This document shows positions 16,474-26,094 of a DNA stretch of 64,000 nucleotides, piece after piece (positions within the stretch are counted from its first letter, which is position 1; each line of letters starts with the position of its first letter). A program made the position numbers and the translations under genes. The stretch spans positions 6,654 to 70,653 of the forward strand of contig NZ_JOCX01000034.1 in the NCBI RefSeq assembly GCF_000717915.1. The letters are read 5' to 3'. Under the pieces are notes generated by a model, which had not been told where the DNA came from, did not search any database, and saw nothing but the letters and a program-made list of their open reading frames with translations. The stretch is from Streptomyces sp. NRRL S-244. GTDB lineage: Bacteria; Actinomycetota; Actinomycetes; Streptomycetales; Streptomycetaceae.

Positions 16474-19251
16474 ATGGACATCCCCGCACTCGCCGACGCC
16501 GAGGAACTCTCCTGCGACGTCCTCGTCATCGGCGGCGGCACCGCCGGCACCATGGCGGCCCTGACCGCCGCCGGCCGCGGCGCGCGGGTCCTGCTGCTGG
16601 AGAAGGCGCACGTACGCCACTCCGGCGCCCTCGCGATGGGCATGGACGGGGTCAACAACGCGGTCGTCCCCGGCCGCGCCGAGCCCGACGACTACGTCGC
16701 CGAGATCACCCGCGCCAACGACGGCGTCGTCGACCAGTCCACGGTCCGCCAGACCGCCAGGCGCGGCTTCGCGATGGTGCAGCGCCTGGAGTCGTACGGC
16801 GTGAAGTTCGAGAAGGACGAGCACGGCGAGTACGCGGTCCGCCGCGTCCACCGCTCCGGCTCGTACGTGCTGCCCATGCCGGAGGGCAAGGACGTCAAGA
16901 AGGTCCTCTACCGGCAGCTGCGCCGCCGCGAGATGCGCGAGCGGATCCGGATCGAGAACCGGGTGATGCCGGTACGGGTCCTCACCTCGCCCGAGGACGG
17001 CCGGGCCGTCGGCGCCGCCGCGTTCAACACCCGTACCGGCGCCTTCGTGACGGTCCGCGCCGGCGCCGTGATCCTCGCGACCGGCCCCTGCGGCCGGCTC
17101 GGACTCCCCGCCTCCGGGTACCTGTACGGGACGTACGAGAACCCCACCAACGCCGGTGACGGCTACGCCATGGCCTACCACGCGGGCGCGGCCCTCACCG
17201 GGATCGAGTGCTTCCAGATCAACCCGCTGATCAAGGACTACAACGGACCGGCGTGCGCGTACGTCGCGAACCCCTTCGGCGGCTACCAGGTCAACCGGCA
17301 CGGGGAGCGGTTCGTCGACTCCGACTACTGGTCGGGGCAGATGATGTCGGAGTTCGCGGCCGAACTCGCCTCGGACCGGGGGCCGGTGTACCTGAAGCTC
17401 AGCCACCTCCCGGAGGAGTCGGTCTCCGCCCTCGAATCGATCCTGCACACCACCGAGCGGCCGACCCGCGGCACCTTCCACGAGGGCCGAGGCCACGACT
17501 ACCGCACGCACGACATCGAGATGCACATCTCGGAGATCGGACTGTGCGGGGGCCACTCGGCGTCGGGCGTGCGCGTCGACGACCACGCGCGCACCACCGT
17601 CCCGCGGCTGTACGCGGCCGGCGACCTGGCCTCCGTACCGCACAACTACATGATCGGGGCGTTCGTCTTCGGCGACCTGGCCGGCGAGGACGCGGCGCAG
17701 TACACCGCGTACGAGGGCCCGCTCCCGGCGGAGCAGGTGGCGGCGGCGCACGAGCTGGTCTACCGGCCGCTGCGCCGGCCGGACGGGCCGCCGCAGCCGC
17801 AGGTGGAGTACAAGCTGCGACGGTTCGTCAACGACTACGTGGCCCCGCCGAAGACGGGCGCGAAGCTGTCGCTGGCCGTGGAGGCCTTCACCCGGATGGG
17901 CCGCGAGATCGAGGAGATGGGGGCGCGGACGGCGCACGAGCTCATGCGGTGCGCGGAGGTGTCGTTCATCCGGGACTGCGCGGAGATGGCGGCGCGGGCC
18001 TCGCTGGCGCGGACCGAATCCCGCTGGGGCCTGTACCACGAGCGGCTCGACCACCCGGAGCGCGCCGACCCGGCCTGGCTGCACCACCTGGACCTGCGCA
18101 AGTCGGCTTCGGGGGCGATGGAGTTCACGGCCCGCCCGGTGGAGCCGTACGTGGTCCCCGTTCCCGAATTCGCCCCGCCGGGCGGCCCGTCCCGCCACCT
18201 GGGCGAGGTCGAACTGGTCGGCGTGGCGACGGCGGGGCCGCGCGCGAGCGCTCCGGTCCCGGGCCGGGGTCCGGAACCCGCGGCGCCCTCCGAGGCCTCC
18301 CCTGCCGGTGCCGGAGACGGGGCCAGCCCCGGGGGCGGGGCCAGCGCCGGTTCCGGGGTCGGGGCCGGGGAGGCCGGCGGCGCCTCGCCCCGGATCCTCG
18401 AACTCCTGGCCCTGGCCGAGGAGTCCCCGGACCTGGCGGTCCTGCGCCCGTACCTCACCGACCCCGATCCGGCCGTACGGGCCGCCGCGGTGACGGCGAT
18501 CGGCGAAACCGTTCCGGCGGGCGCGGGCCCGGAGCTGGCGGCCCGTCTCGGCGACGCCGATCCCGCGGTACGGGCCGCCGCCGCGGCCGCGCTGCGGGAG
18601 CTGCTGGAGGTGCTGCCCGGGGACCCGGAGCTCGGGGCCGCCCTGCGCGCGGCGCTCCCCGTACCGGACCCGGTGGTGCGCGCCGCCGCCCTGGAGGCCC
18701 TGCGCGCGCTGCGGCTCGGCGGCGCCGGCCTGTACGCGGAGTCCCTGGCGGACCCCGACCCGGAGGTCCGTATCCACGCCGTACGGGCGCTGGTCTCGGT
18801 GGACGCCGTCGCGGCCCTCGCGCGGGCCGCGGCGGACCCGGCCCGGGAGGTCCGGGTCGCGGTGGCCAAGGGGCTCGCGGCGGTGCACGCCCCCGCCCCC
18901 GCCCCACTGGACCCCCTCCTCGCGGACCCGGACCCGCTGGTCCGGGCCGCGGCCCTGGCGGCGCTGGCCGCCACGGGCTGCCGCGGGCCGTACGCCGCGA
19001 CGGCCGTCGCGGCCCTGGCCGACCCGGCCTGGCAGGTCCGCGCGGGCGCGGCCACCGCCCTCTCGGCGGCCGACCCCGCCACGGCCGTCGCCGCCCTCGC
19101 CGCGGCCCTGAAGGACGACAACGCGGACGTCCGCAAGGCCGCCGTCCTCTCCCTCCGCGCCCACCGCACCGCCCCGGAGGCCCGCACGGCCCTGGCCGGC
19201 GCCGCCTCCGACCCCGACGCGGATGTCCGCGCATATGCCAGTCGCCACTGA
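16474..19251 (+). CDS. Fumarate-reductase/AprA-like flavoprotein fused to HEAT repeats
   Basis: A 925-residue fusion. Residues 1-570 form an FAD-binding domain of the succinate dehydrogenase/fumarate reductase/AprA superfamily: dinucleotide motif VLVIGGGTAGTMAA (15-28), LLLEKAHVRHSGA, DGYAMAYHAGAALTGIECFQ, HISEIGLCGGHSASGV and C-terminal FAD contact LYAAGDLASVPHNYMIGAFVFG. Residues about 571-638 are a Gly/Ala/Pro linker. Residues 640-925 are eight or more HEAT-like repeats of the form DPDPAVRAAAVTALG, which suggests a protein-docking scaffold. GAAGGG at 16457-16462 serves the ATG. With the co-encoded ferredoxin it should form a two-electron redox enzyme acting on whatever the ABC importer brings in; the substrate cannot be assigned. 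Confidence 0.82.
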   Translation: MDIPALADAEELSCDVLVIGGGTAGTMAALTAAGRGARVLLLEKAHVRHSGALAMGMDGVNNAVVPGRAEPDDYVAEITRANDGVVDQSTVRQTARRGFAMVQRLESYGVKFEKDEHGEYAVRRVHRSGSYVLPMPEGKDVKKVLYRQLRRREMRERIRIENRVMPVRVLTSPEDGRAVGAAAFNTRTGAFVTVRAGAVILATGPCGRLGLPASGYLYGTYENPTNAGDGYAMAYHAGAALTGIECFQINPLIKDYNGPACAYVANPFGGYQVNRHGERFVDSDYWSGQMMSEFAAELASDRGPVYLKLSHLPEESVSALESILHTTERPTRGTFHEGRGHDYRTHDIEMHISEIGLCGGHSASGVRVDDHARTTVPRLYAAGDLASVPHNYMIGAFVFGDLAGEDAAQYTAYEGPLPAEQVAAAHELVYRPLRRPDGPPQPQVEYKLRRFVNDYVAPPKTGAKLSLAVEAFTRMGREIEEMGARTAHELMRCAEVSFIRDCAEMAARASLARTESRWGLYHERLDHPERADPAWLHHLDLRKSASGAMEFTARPVEPYVVPVPEFAPPGGPSRHLGEVELVGVATAGPRASAPVPGRGPEPAAPSEASPAGAGDGASPGGGASAGSGVGAGEAGGASPRILELLALAEESPDLAVLRPYLTDPDPAVRAAAVTAIGETVPAGAGPELAARLGDADPAVRAAAAAALRELLEVLPGDPELGAALRAALPVPDPVVRAAALEALRALRLGGAGLYAESLADPDPEVRIHAVRALVSVDAVAALARAAADPAREVRVAVAKGLAAVHAPAPAPLDPLLADPDPLVRAAALAALAATGCRGPYAATAVAALADPAWQVRAGAATALSAADPATAVAALAAALKDDNADVRKAAVLSLRAHRTAPEARTALAGAASDPDADVRAYASRH

Positions 19252-19262
19252 CGGGGTCAACA

Positions 19263-19298
19263 TTCCGGGCCCGTTCACACGTGTGGACGGGCCCGGAA
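19263..19298 (+). terminator. Terminator of the ferredoxin-ABC-flavoprotein operon
   Basis: An 18-bp inverted repeat with a single G-T mismatch (19263-19280 with 19281-19298; tip CACAC/GTGTG) begins 11 bp after the flavoprotein stop. Confidence 0.8.
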
Positions 19299-19341
19299 GG
19301 ATCTCCGGCGATACTCCGGCGAGCCCGGGAGACTCCCCCGC

Positions 19342-19770
19342 ATGGAACCCGAGGACCTCGAGTCGGCATATCGCTGGCCGATCCCCCCTACGGCCGGCTG
19401 GACGGGAGACGACCTCGACCTTCTCCCCGACTTGCCGCCGCACACCGAACTGATCGACGGAAGCCTGGTCTTCAGGAGTCCACAGACCCTCTTCCACATG
19501 CGGACGGTCGGCTTCATCAACCACCGCCTCGAGGCGCTGATCCCACCGGGGCTGGAGGTCATGCGCGACCGGCACAGCAAGCCGCTCACGTACGCCCGCG
19601 CCGAGATCCCGCACTTCTGGCGGCTGGAGAACAACGACGGCCGAGCCGTGGTCTACGTCTACGAACTCGACCCGGCCACCAAGGCGTACGTGGCCACCGG
19701 CATCTTCCGCGACCGGCTCAAGGTTGCGGTGCCGTGCGGCATCGACCTCGACCTCACGGCCGCCCGGTGA
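19342..19770 (+). pseudogene. Uma2-family nuclease gene with internal in-frame deletion
   Basis: A 142-residue open frame clearly of the Uma2 (PD-(D/E)XK-like) family: the N-terminus runs through WTGDDLDLLPDLPPHTELIDGSLV and the C-terminus is IPHFWRLENNDGRAVVYVYELDPATKAYV. Family members are about 185-200 residues. Here PPGLEVMRDRHSKPLTYARAEI joins the start of one conserved strand directly to the region after the catalytic core. The segment with the family PD...V and ExxSP residues (about 50 codons) is missing. The frame is kept, so a short stable product is possible, but nuclease activity is not expected. GGGAG lies 11 bp before the ATG. Confidence 0.75.
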
Positions 19771-19781
19771 GGAAACGCAGC

Positions 19782-19813
19782 TGGGCCCGGCTCCCCCAAG
19801 GGAGCCGGGCCCA
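19782..19813. terminator. Bidirectional terminator between the Uma2 relic and nuoN
   Basis: A perfect 14-bp stem (19782-19795 with 19800-19813) and loop CCAA sit between two convergent genes. The hairpin begins 12 bp from each stop codon and probably ends the long nuo transcript. Confidence 0.9.
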
Positions 19814-19825
19814 GGGACAAGCCGG

Positions 19826-21481
19826 TCAGCGGACGAACGTGCTCGCCTGACCCGCCAGGTCCAGGAAGTACTGCGGGGCCACGCCCAGGACCAGGGTGAC
19901 GGCCACGCCCACCGCGATCGTCGTCATCGTCAGCGGCGAGGGGACGGCCACCGTCGGGCCGTCCGCCTTCGGCTCGCTGAAGAACATCAGGACGATCACC
20001 CGGATGTAGAAGAACGCGGCGATCGCGGACGAGATCACACCGACCACGACCAGCACCCCGGCGCCGCCCTCCGCCGCCGCCTTGAACACGGCGAACTTCC
20101 CGGAGAAGCCCGACGTCAGCGGGATGCCGGCGAAGGCCAGCAGGAACACCGCGAAGACCGCCGCCGTCAGCGGCGAACGGCGCCCCAGGCCCGCCCACTT
20201 GGACAGGTGCGTGGCCTCGCCGCCCGCGTCCCGCACCAGCGTGACCACCGCGAACGCGCCGATCGTCACGAAGGAGTACGCGCCCAGGTAGAAGAGGACG
20301 GACTGGACGCCCTCGGCCGACGTGGCGATCACACCGGCCAGGATGAAGCCCGCGTGCGCGATCGAGGAGTACGCCAGCAGCCGCTTGACGTCGGTCTGGG
20401 TCACCGCGATCACGGCGCCCGCCAGCATCGTCAGGATCGCCACGCCCCACATCACCGGCCGCCAGTCCCACCGCAGGCCCGGGAGGACCACGTACAGCAG
20501 CCGGAGCAGCGCGCCGAACGCGGCCACCTTCGTCGCCGCCGCCATGAAGCCCGTGACCGGGGTCGGGGCGCCCTGGTAGACGTCCGGGGTCCACATGTGG
20601 AACGGGACCGCGCCGACCTTGAAGAGCAGGCCCGTCAGGATCAGCGCCCCGCCGATCAGCAGCAGCGCGTCGTTGCCCATGGTGTCGGCGAGCGCCGGGT
20701 CGATCTTGGTGACCGTGCCGTCGACCACGTCGGCGATCGCCGCGTACGAGACCGAGCCCGCGTACCCGTAGACCAGGGCGATGCCGAAGAGGAGGAAGGC
20801 CGAGGAGAAGGCGCCGAGCAGGAAGTACTTGACCGCCGCCTCCTGCGACATCAGCCGCTGGCGGCGGGCGACGGCGCACAGCAGGTACAGCGGGAGGGAG
20901 AAGACCTCCAGGGCCACGAACAGCGTCAGCAGGTCGTTGGCGGCCGGGAAGACCAGCATGCCGGAGACCGCGAACAGTGCCAGCGGGAAGACCTCGGTGG
21001 TGGTGAAGCCCGCCTTGACGGCGGCCTTCTCGCTCTCGCTGCCCGGTACGGACGCCGCCTGCGCGGCGAAGGAGTCCACCCGGTTGCCGTGGGCGGCCGG
21101 GTCCAGGCGCCGCTCGGCGAAGGTGAAGACCGCGACGATCGCGGACAGCAGGATGATGCCCTGGAGGAACAGCGCCGGGCCGTCCACGGCCACGGCGCCC
21201 ATCGCCGCGATGTGCGCCTTGTCGCTGCCGTACCCGCCGGCGGCGAGGCCGACGACCGCCGCGAAGGCCGAGGCCAGCGCGGCGACGGCGAGGAACACCT
21301 GGACGTAGTAGCGGGACTTGCGCGGGACGAAGGCCTCGACGAGGACTCCGAGGACCGCCGCGCCCACCACGATCAGCGTGGGCGCGAGCTGCGCGTACTC
21401 GATGTGCGGGGCCGGGATCCGGTCGACCGGCTCCCCGGCCGCCAGTGTCAGCAGCCCTTGGGCAGCAGCCATCGTGCTCAC
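19826..21481 (-). CDS. nuoN: NADH-quinone oxidoreductase subunit N
   Basis: A 551-residue antiporter-like membrane subunit of complex I, about fourteen helices, with conserved lysines in the proton channel (for example FKVGAVPFHMWTPDVYQGAPTP and VKRLLAYSSIAHAG). It is the last gene of the operon. The GTG at 21481 overlaps the nuoM stop (GTGA), so the two are coupled; the ATG at 21472 (MAAAQG) is an alternative start. The protein has extra N-terminal length compared with E. coli NuoN (485 residues), as in other actinobacteria, including a loop with a charged HGNRVDSFAAQAASVPGSES segment. Confidence 0.97.
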   Translation of the reverse strand: MSTMAAAQGLLTLAAGEPVDRIPAPHIEYAQLAPTLIVVGAAVLGVLVEAFVPRKSRYYVQVFLAVAALASAFAAVVGLAAGGYGSDKAHIAAMGAVAVDGPALFLQGIILLSAIVAVFTFAERRLDPAAHGNRVDSFAAQAASVPGSESEKAAVKAGFTTTEVFPLALFAVSGMLVFPAANDLLTLFVALEVFSLPLYLLCAVARRQRLMSQEAAVKYFLLGAFSSAFLLFGIALVYGYAGSVSYAAIADVVDGTVTKIDPALADTMGNDALLLIGGALILTGLLFKVGAVPFHMWTPDVYQGAPTPVTGFMAAATKVAAFGALLRLLYVVLPGLRWDWRPVMWGVAILTMLAGAVIAVTQTDVKRLLAYSSIAHAGFILAGVIATSAEGVQSVLFYLGAYSFVTIGAFAVVTLVRDAGGEATHLSKWAGLGRRSPLTAAVFAVFLLAFAGIPLTSGFSGKFAVFKAAAEGGAGVLVVVGVISSAIAAFFYIRVIVLMFFSEPKADGPTVAVPSPLTMTTIAVGVAVTLVLGVAPQYFLDLAGQASTFVR

Positions 21482-23079
21482 TTCGCCGCCTCCCCGTTCT
21501 TGGCCTCGACGGCCACCTGTGGCTTCGGGTCCTTCTCGTGTACGTCGGACATGGTGTGCTCCACCGCCGGGTTGACGATCTGGGTGAGCGGCTTCGGGTA
21601 CACGCCCAGCCCGATCAGCAGCACGATCAGCGGGGCGACCACCAGCACCTCGCGCAGGCGCAGGTCCGGCATGGTGCGGACCTCCTCCTTCACGGGGCCG
21701 GTCATCGTGCGCTGGTAGAGCACCAGGGTGTAGAGCGCGGCGAGCACGATGCCGATGGTGGCGATGATGCCGATGACGGGGTACCGGGCGAACGTGCCGA
21801 CCAGGACCAGGAATTCACTGACGAAGGGCGCGAGGCCCGGCAGCGACAGGGTGGCGAGGCCGCCGATCAGGAAGGTGCCGGCCAGTACCGGGGCCACCTT
21901 CTGCACGCCGCCGTAGTCGGCGATGAGCCGGGAGCCGCGGCGCGAGATCAGGAAGCCGGCCACCAGCATCAGCGCGGCCGTCGAGATCCCGTGGTTGACC
22001 ATGTAGAGCGTGGCGCCCGACTGCCCCTGGGAGGTCATCGCGAAGATGCCCATGATGATGAACCCGAAGTGGGAGATCGACGCGTACGCGACCAGCCGCT
22101 TGATGTCCCGCTGCCCGACCGCGACCAGCGCGCCGTAGACGATGCTGATCAGGGCCAGGACGAGGATCACCGGCGTGGCCCACTTGCTGGCGTCGGGGAA
22201 CAGCCCGAGGCAGAAGCGGAGCATCGCGAACGTGCCGACCTTGTCGACGACCGCGGTGATCAGGACGGCGACCGGGGCGGTGGCCTCACCCATCGCGTTC
22301 GGCAGCCAGGTGTGCAGCGGCCACAGCGGGGCCTTCACCGCGAAGGCGAAGAAGAAGCCGAGGAAGAGCAGCCGCTCGGTGTTGGTCGCCATGTCGAGCG
22401 TGCCCGCGGCGCGGGCGGCGGTGATCTCCTGGAGCGAGAAGCTCCCGGCGACCACGTACAGGCCGATGACCGCGGCCAGCATGATCAGGCCGCCGACCAG
22501 GTTGTAGAGGAGGAACTTGACCGCCGCGTACGAGCGCTGCGCGGCCGCGTTCTCATCGGACCCGGCGTGCGCCCGGTCCCCGAAGCCGCCGATGAGGAAG
22601 TACATCGGGATGAGCATGGCTTCGAAGAAGATGTAGAAGAGGAAGACGTCGGTGGCCTCGAAGGAGATGACCACCATCGCCTCGACCAGCAGGATCAGGG
22701 CGAAGAAGCCCTGCGTCGGCCGCCAGCGCGAGCTCGCCGGGGATTCCCCCTCCAGCGGGTCGGCGTCGTGCCAGCCGGCCCCGATCACGAACGGGATCAG
22801 CACCGCGGTCAGCGCGATCAGCGCCACCCCGATGCCGTCGACGCCCAGTTCGTAGCGGACGCCGAAGTCGGGGATCCAGGCATGCGATTCGGTGAGCTGG
22901 TAGCGGGCGCCACCGGGCTCGAAGCGGACCGCGACGAGCACGGCCAGCGCCAGCGTCGCCAGGGAGAAGAGCAGCGCCAGCCACTTGGCGGCGGTCCTGC
23001 GGGCGGCCGGGACGGCCGCCGTCAGGACGGCGCCGACCGCGGGGACCACGGCCGTCACCGTCAGAAGCGGGAAACTCAT
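21478..23079 (-). CDS. nuoM: NADH-quinone oxidoreductase subunit M
   Basis: A 533-residue antiporter-like proton-pumping subunit. Conserved charged helix residues are seen in KAPLWPLHTWLPNAMGEATAPV and RDIKRLVAYASISHFGFIIMG. The ATG at 23079 lies one base after the nuoL stop, and the end overlaps nuoN by four bases. A non-conserved loop (GDRAHAGSDENAAAQRSYA) lies in the middle, and the acidic C-terminal extension KDPKPQVAVEAKNGEAAK is cytosolic. It works in the membrane arm next to NuoL and NuoN, moving protons as electrons pass from NADH to menaquinone. Confidence 0.97.
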   Translation of the reverse strand: MSFPLLTVTAVVPAVGAVLTAAVPAARRTAAKWLALLFSLATLALAVLVAVRFEPGGARYQLTESHAWIPDFGVRYELGVDGIGVALIALTAVLIPFVIGAGWHDADPLEGESPASSRWRPTQGFFALILLVEAMVVISFEATDVFLFYIFFEAMLIPMYFLIGGFGDRAHAGSDENAAAQRSYAAVKFLLYNLVGGLIMLAAVIGLYVVAGSFSLQEITAARAAGTLDMATNTERLLFLGFFFAFAVKAPLWPLHTWLPNAMGEATAPVAVLITAVVDKVGTFAMLRFCLGLFPDASKWATPVILVLALISIVYGALVAVGQRDIKRLVAYASISHFGFIIMGIFAMTSQGQSGATLYMVNHGISTAALMLVAGFLISRRGSRLIADYGGVQKVAPVLAGTFLIGGLATLSLPGLAPFVSEFLVLVGTFARYPVIGIIATIGIVLAALYTLVLYQRTMTGPVKEEVRTMPDLRLREVLVVAPLIVLLIGLGVYPKPLTQIVNPAVEHTMSDVHEKDPKPQVAVEAKNGEAAK

Positions 23080-23080
23080 C

Positions 23081-24976
23081 TCACACCGCCCTCATCAGCA
23101 GGGTCGCGGCGATGAGGATCGCCGTGCCCCCGAACATCGAGACCGCGTAGCTGCGGGCGTAGCCGTTCTGCAGCTTGCGCAGCCGGCCCGAGGCCCCGCC
23201 GACCGAGGCGGCCGTCCCGTTGACCACCCCGTCGACCAGGCTGTGGTCGACGTACACGAGCGAGCGGGTCAGGTGCTCGCCGCCGCGCACCAGCACGACG
23301 TGGTTGAAGTCGTCCTGGTACAGGTCCTTGCGCGCCGCGCGGGTGACCCAGCTGGCGCGCGGGGCGACGACCGGGACGGGCTTCCTGCCGTACTGGACGT
23401 AGGCGAGGCCCACGCCGATGAGCAGGACCACCACCGTCGAGGCGGTGATGGCGGCGGCTCCGATCGGCGGGTTCCCGTGTTCGAAGGAGGTGACGGGCTC
23501 CAGCCACTTCACGAAGGACTCGTTGAAGCTGAAGAGGGCACCGGCGAAGACCGATCCGAAGGCCAGGACGACCATCGGGAGGGTCATGGACTTCGGGGAC
23601 TCGTGCGGGTGCGGCTCGTGGCCCTCGGCGTCCGGCTGCCAGCGCTTCTCGCCGAAGAAGGTCAGCAGCATCACGCGGGTCATGTAGAACGCGGTGATGG
23701 CCGCGCCCAGCAGGGTGACCGCGCCGAGGATCCAGCCCTCGGTGCCGCCCTTCGCGAACGCCGCCTCGATGATCTTGTCCTTGGACCAGAAGCCCGACAG
23801 GCCCGGGAAGCCGATGATGGCGAGGTAGCCGAGGCCGAAGGTGACGAAGGTGATCGGCATGAACTTGCGCAGGCCGCCGTAGCGCCGCATGTCCACCTCG
23901 TCGTTCATCCCGTGCATCACGGAACCCGCGCCGAGGAAGAGGCCGGCCTTGAAGAAGCCGTGCGTCACGAGGTGCATGATCGCGAAGGCGTAGCCGATGG
24001 GGCCGAGGCCCGCGGCCAGGATCATGTACCCGATCTGCGACATCGTCGAGCCGGCGAGGGCCTTCTTGATGTCGTCCTTCGCGCAACCGACGATCGCACC
24101 GAAGAGGAGCGTGACCCCGCCGACCACGACGACCGCGGTCTGCGCGTCCGGCGCGGCGTTGAAGATCGCCCCGGAGCGGGTGATGAGGTACACGCCCGCC
24201 GTCACCATCGTCGCCGCGTGGATCAGGGCCGAGACCGGGGTCGGGCCCTCCATCGCGTCACCGAGCCAGGACTGGAGCGGCACCTGGGCCGACTTGCCGC
24301 ACGCGGCGAGCAGCAGCATCAGGGCGACCGCCGTCAGCTTCCCCTCCGTGGCGTTGCCCACCGAGGCGAAGACCGGGCCGAAGGTGAAGGTCCCGAAGGT
24401 GGTGAACAGCAGCATGATCGCGATCGACAGGCCCATGTCGCCGACCCGGTTGACCAGGAAGGCCTTCTTCGCGGCGGTCGCCGCGCTGGGCTTGTGCTGC
24501 CAGAAGCCGATGAGCAGGTACGAGGCGAGGCCCACGCCCTCCCACCCGACGTACAGCAGCAGGTAGTTGTCGGCGAGGACGAGCAGCAGCATCGCCGCGA
24601 GGAACAGGTTCAGGTAGCCGAAGAAGCGGCGGCGGCGCTCGTCGTGCTCCATGTACCCGATCGAGTACACGTGGATGAGCGTGCCCACTCCGGTGATCAG
24701 CAGGACGAACGTCATCGACAGCTGGTCCAGCTGGAAGGCGACGTCCGCCTGGAAGCTCTCGACCGGGATCCAGGTGTACAGCTTCTGGTACAGGGTCCGG
24801 TCGTCGGCGCCGCGTCCGAGCATGTCGGTGAACAGGGCCACGCCGATGCCGAAGGAGGCGGCGGCGAGCAGGGTGCCGAGCCAGTGGCCGGCCTTGTCGA
24901 GGCGCCGGCCGCCGCACAGCAGCACCGCCGCTCCGAGCAGGGGCGCCGCGATCAGCAGCCCAATCAGATTCTCCAC
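23081..24976 (-). CDS. nuoL: NADH-quinone oxidoreductase subunit L
   Basis: A 631-residue distal antiporter-like subunit with its long C-terminal lateral helix. Family marks are [44 protein letters not shown] sequence in [17 protein letters not shown], and [19 protein letters not shown]. The GTG at 24976 follows the nuoK stop by 12 bp. A His-rich loop ([15 protein letters not shown]) near residue 450 is typical of actinobacterial NuoL. The protein ends close to the nuoM start and is certainly translated from the same message. Confidence 0.97.
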   Translation of the reverse strand: MENLIGLLIAAPLLGAAVLLCGGRRLDKAGHWLGTLLAAASFGIGVALFTDMLGRGADDRTLYQKLYTWIPVESFQADVAFQLDQLSMTFVLLITGVGTLIHVYSIGYMEHDERRRRFFGYLNLFLAAMLLLVLADNYLLLYVGWEGVGLASYLLIGFWQHKPSAATAAKKAFLVNRVGDMGLSIAIMLLFTTFGTFTFGPVFASVGNATEGKLTAVALMLLLAACGKSAQVPLQSWLGDAMEGPTPVSALIHAATMVTAGVYLITRSGAIFNAAPDAQTAVVVVGGVTLLFGAIVGCAKDDIKKALAGSTMSQIGYMILAAGLGPIGYAFAIMHLVTHGFFKAGLFLGAGSVMHGMNDEVDMRRYGGLRKFMPITFVTFGLGYLAIIGFPGLSGFWSKDKIIEAAFAKGGTEGWILGAVTLLGAAITAFYMTRVMLLTFFGEKRWQPDAEGHEPHPHESPKSMTLPMVVLAFGSVFAGALFSFNESFVKWLEPVTSFEHGNPPIGAAAITASTVVVLLIGVGLAYVQYGRKPVPVVAPRASWVTRAARKDLYQDDFNHVVLVRGGEHLTRSLVYVDHSLVDGVVNGTAASVGGASGRLRKLQNGYARSYAVSMFGGTAILIAATLLMRAV

Positions 24977-24988
24977 TGTGAGCGCCCC

Positions 24989-25288
24989 TTACAGCTTCAT
25001 CAGGCTGGCGTCGTCGACCGAGGCCGAGTGGCGGGTACGGAAGAGCGACACGATGATCGCGAGGCCCACCACGACCTCCGCGGCGGCGACGACCATCGTG
25101 AAGAAGGCGATGATCTGGCCGTCGAGGTTGCCGTGCATCCGGGAGAAGGCGACGAACGCGAGGTTGCAGGCGTTGAGCATGAGCTCGATGCACATGAACA
25201 GCACGATCGCGTTCTTCCGGATGAGTACTCCGGCCGCGCCGATGGTGAACAGCAGGGCGGCCAGGTAGAGGTAGTTGACCGGATTCAC
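24989..25288 (-). CDS. nuoK: NADH-quinone oxidoreductase subunit K
   Basis: A 99-residue three-helix membrane subunit, the usual family length, with the two conserved buried glutamates in [19 protein letters not shown] and [13 protein letters not shown]. These glutamates are needed for proton pumping in known complexes. The GTG at 25288 overlaps the nuoJ stop (GTGA). Confidence 0.97.
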   Translation of the reverse strand: MNPVNYLYLAALLFTIGAAGVLIRKNAIVLFMCIELMLNACNLAFVAFSRMHGNLDGQIIAFFTMVVAAAEVVVGLAIIVSLFRTRHSASVDDASLMKL

Positions 25289-26094
25289 TTCGATGCCTCC
25301 TCACGGCCGAGGCGCTCCGCGGACGCCTGCTCCAGCGCCTTCAGGTCGTTCAGCGCCTCGCTGGACACGTCCCGGATCTGGCCGCGGGCGCGCAGCGTCT
25401 TGTTGACGGTCAGCTCGGACGGGGTGCCGTCCGGCAGCAGGCCGGCGACGTCCACCGCGTTGTGCCGGGCGTAGACGCCGGGCGCGGGCAGCGGCGGGAG
25501 CTGGACGCCCTCGCGCACGCGGCGCTCGGCGAGCTCGCGCTGGGTGGCGGCCCGCTCGGTGCGCTCGCGGTGGGTGAGGACCATCGCACCGACGGCGGCC
25601 GTGATCAGCAGCGCGCCGGTGATCTCGAAGGCGAACACGTACTTGGTGAAGATCAGCGCGGCCAGCCCCTCCACGTTTCCGGCGGAGTTGATCCGGCCGA
25701 GCCCGTTGAAGTGGGTGAGCTTGGCGTTGGCGAGGCCCGCGATCAGCAGGACGCCGAAGCCGAGCCCGCACAGGACGGCCATCCAGCGCTGCCCCTTGAG
25801 GGTCTCCTTCAGCGAGTCGGCGGCGGTGACGCCGACGAGCATGACCACGAAGAGGAAGAGCATCATGATCGCGCCGGTGTAGACGATGACCTGGACCACG
25901 CCCAGAAAGTACGCCCCGTTGGCGAGGTAGAAGACCGCCAGAATGATCATCGTCCCGGCCAGGCTCAGCGCACTGTGCACGGCCTTCTTCATCAGGATCG
26001 TGGACAGCGCGCCGATGACGGCGACGGTACCGAGGACCCAGAACTGGACCGCCTCGCCCGTGGAGGTCGAGGTGGCCGCTGCGAGGGCGCTCAT
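25285..26094 (-). CDS. nuoJ: NADH-quinone oxidoreductase subunit J
   Basis: A 269-residue membrane subunit. Five helices fill the first 175 residues, including [23 protein letters not shown] with the pi-bulge region characteristic of NuoJ. The remaining roughly 95 residues are a charged cytosolic extension ([20 protein letters not shown] and on) not found in E. coli NuoJ (184 residues) but usual in streptomycetes. The ATG at 26094 overlaps the nuoI stop (ATGA), and the end overlaps nuoK. Confidence 0.95.
   Translation of the reverse strand: MSALAAATSTSTGEAVQFWVLGTVAVIGALSTILMKKAVHSALSLAGTMIILAVFYLANGAYFLGVVQVIVYTGAIMMLFLFVVMLVGVTAADSLKETLKGQRWMAVLCGLGFGVLLIAGLANAKLTHFNGLGRINSAGNVEGLAALIFTKYVFAFEITGALLITAAVGAMVLTHRERTERAATQRELAERRVREGVQLPPLPAPGVYARHNAVDVAGLLPDGTPSELTVNKTLRARGQIRDVSSEALNDLKALEQASAERLGREEASK

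Noticed and set aside
16474..19251. Assignment of the flavoprotein as true adenylylsulfate reductase AprA
   Set aside because: The FAD fold and partner ferredoxin resemble it, but the substrate-side segments do not clearly match AprA and no other sulfate or sulfite genes are nearby.
16228..19614. Open minus-strand frame of over 1,100 codons
   Set aside because: Antisense to the HEAT-fused flavoprotein; the apparent repeats mirror those of the real gene.
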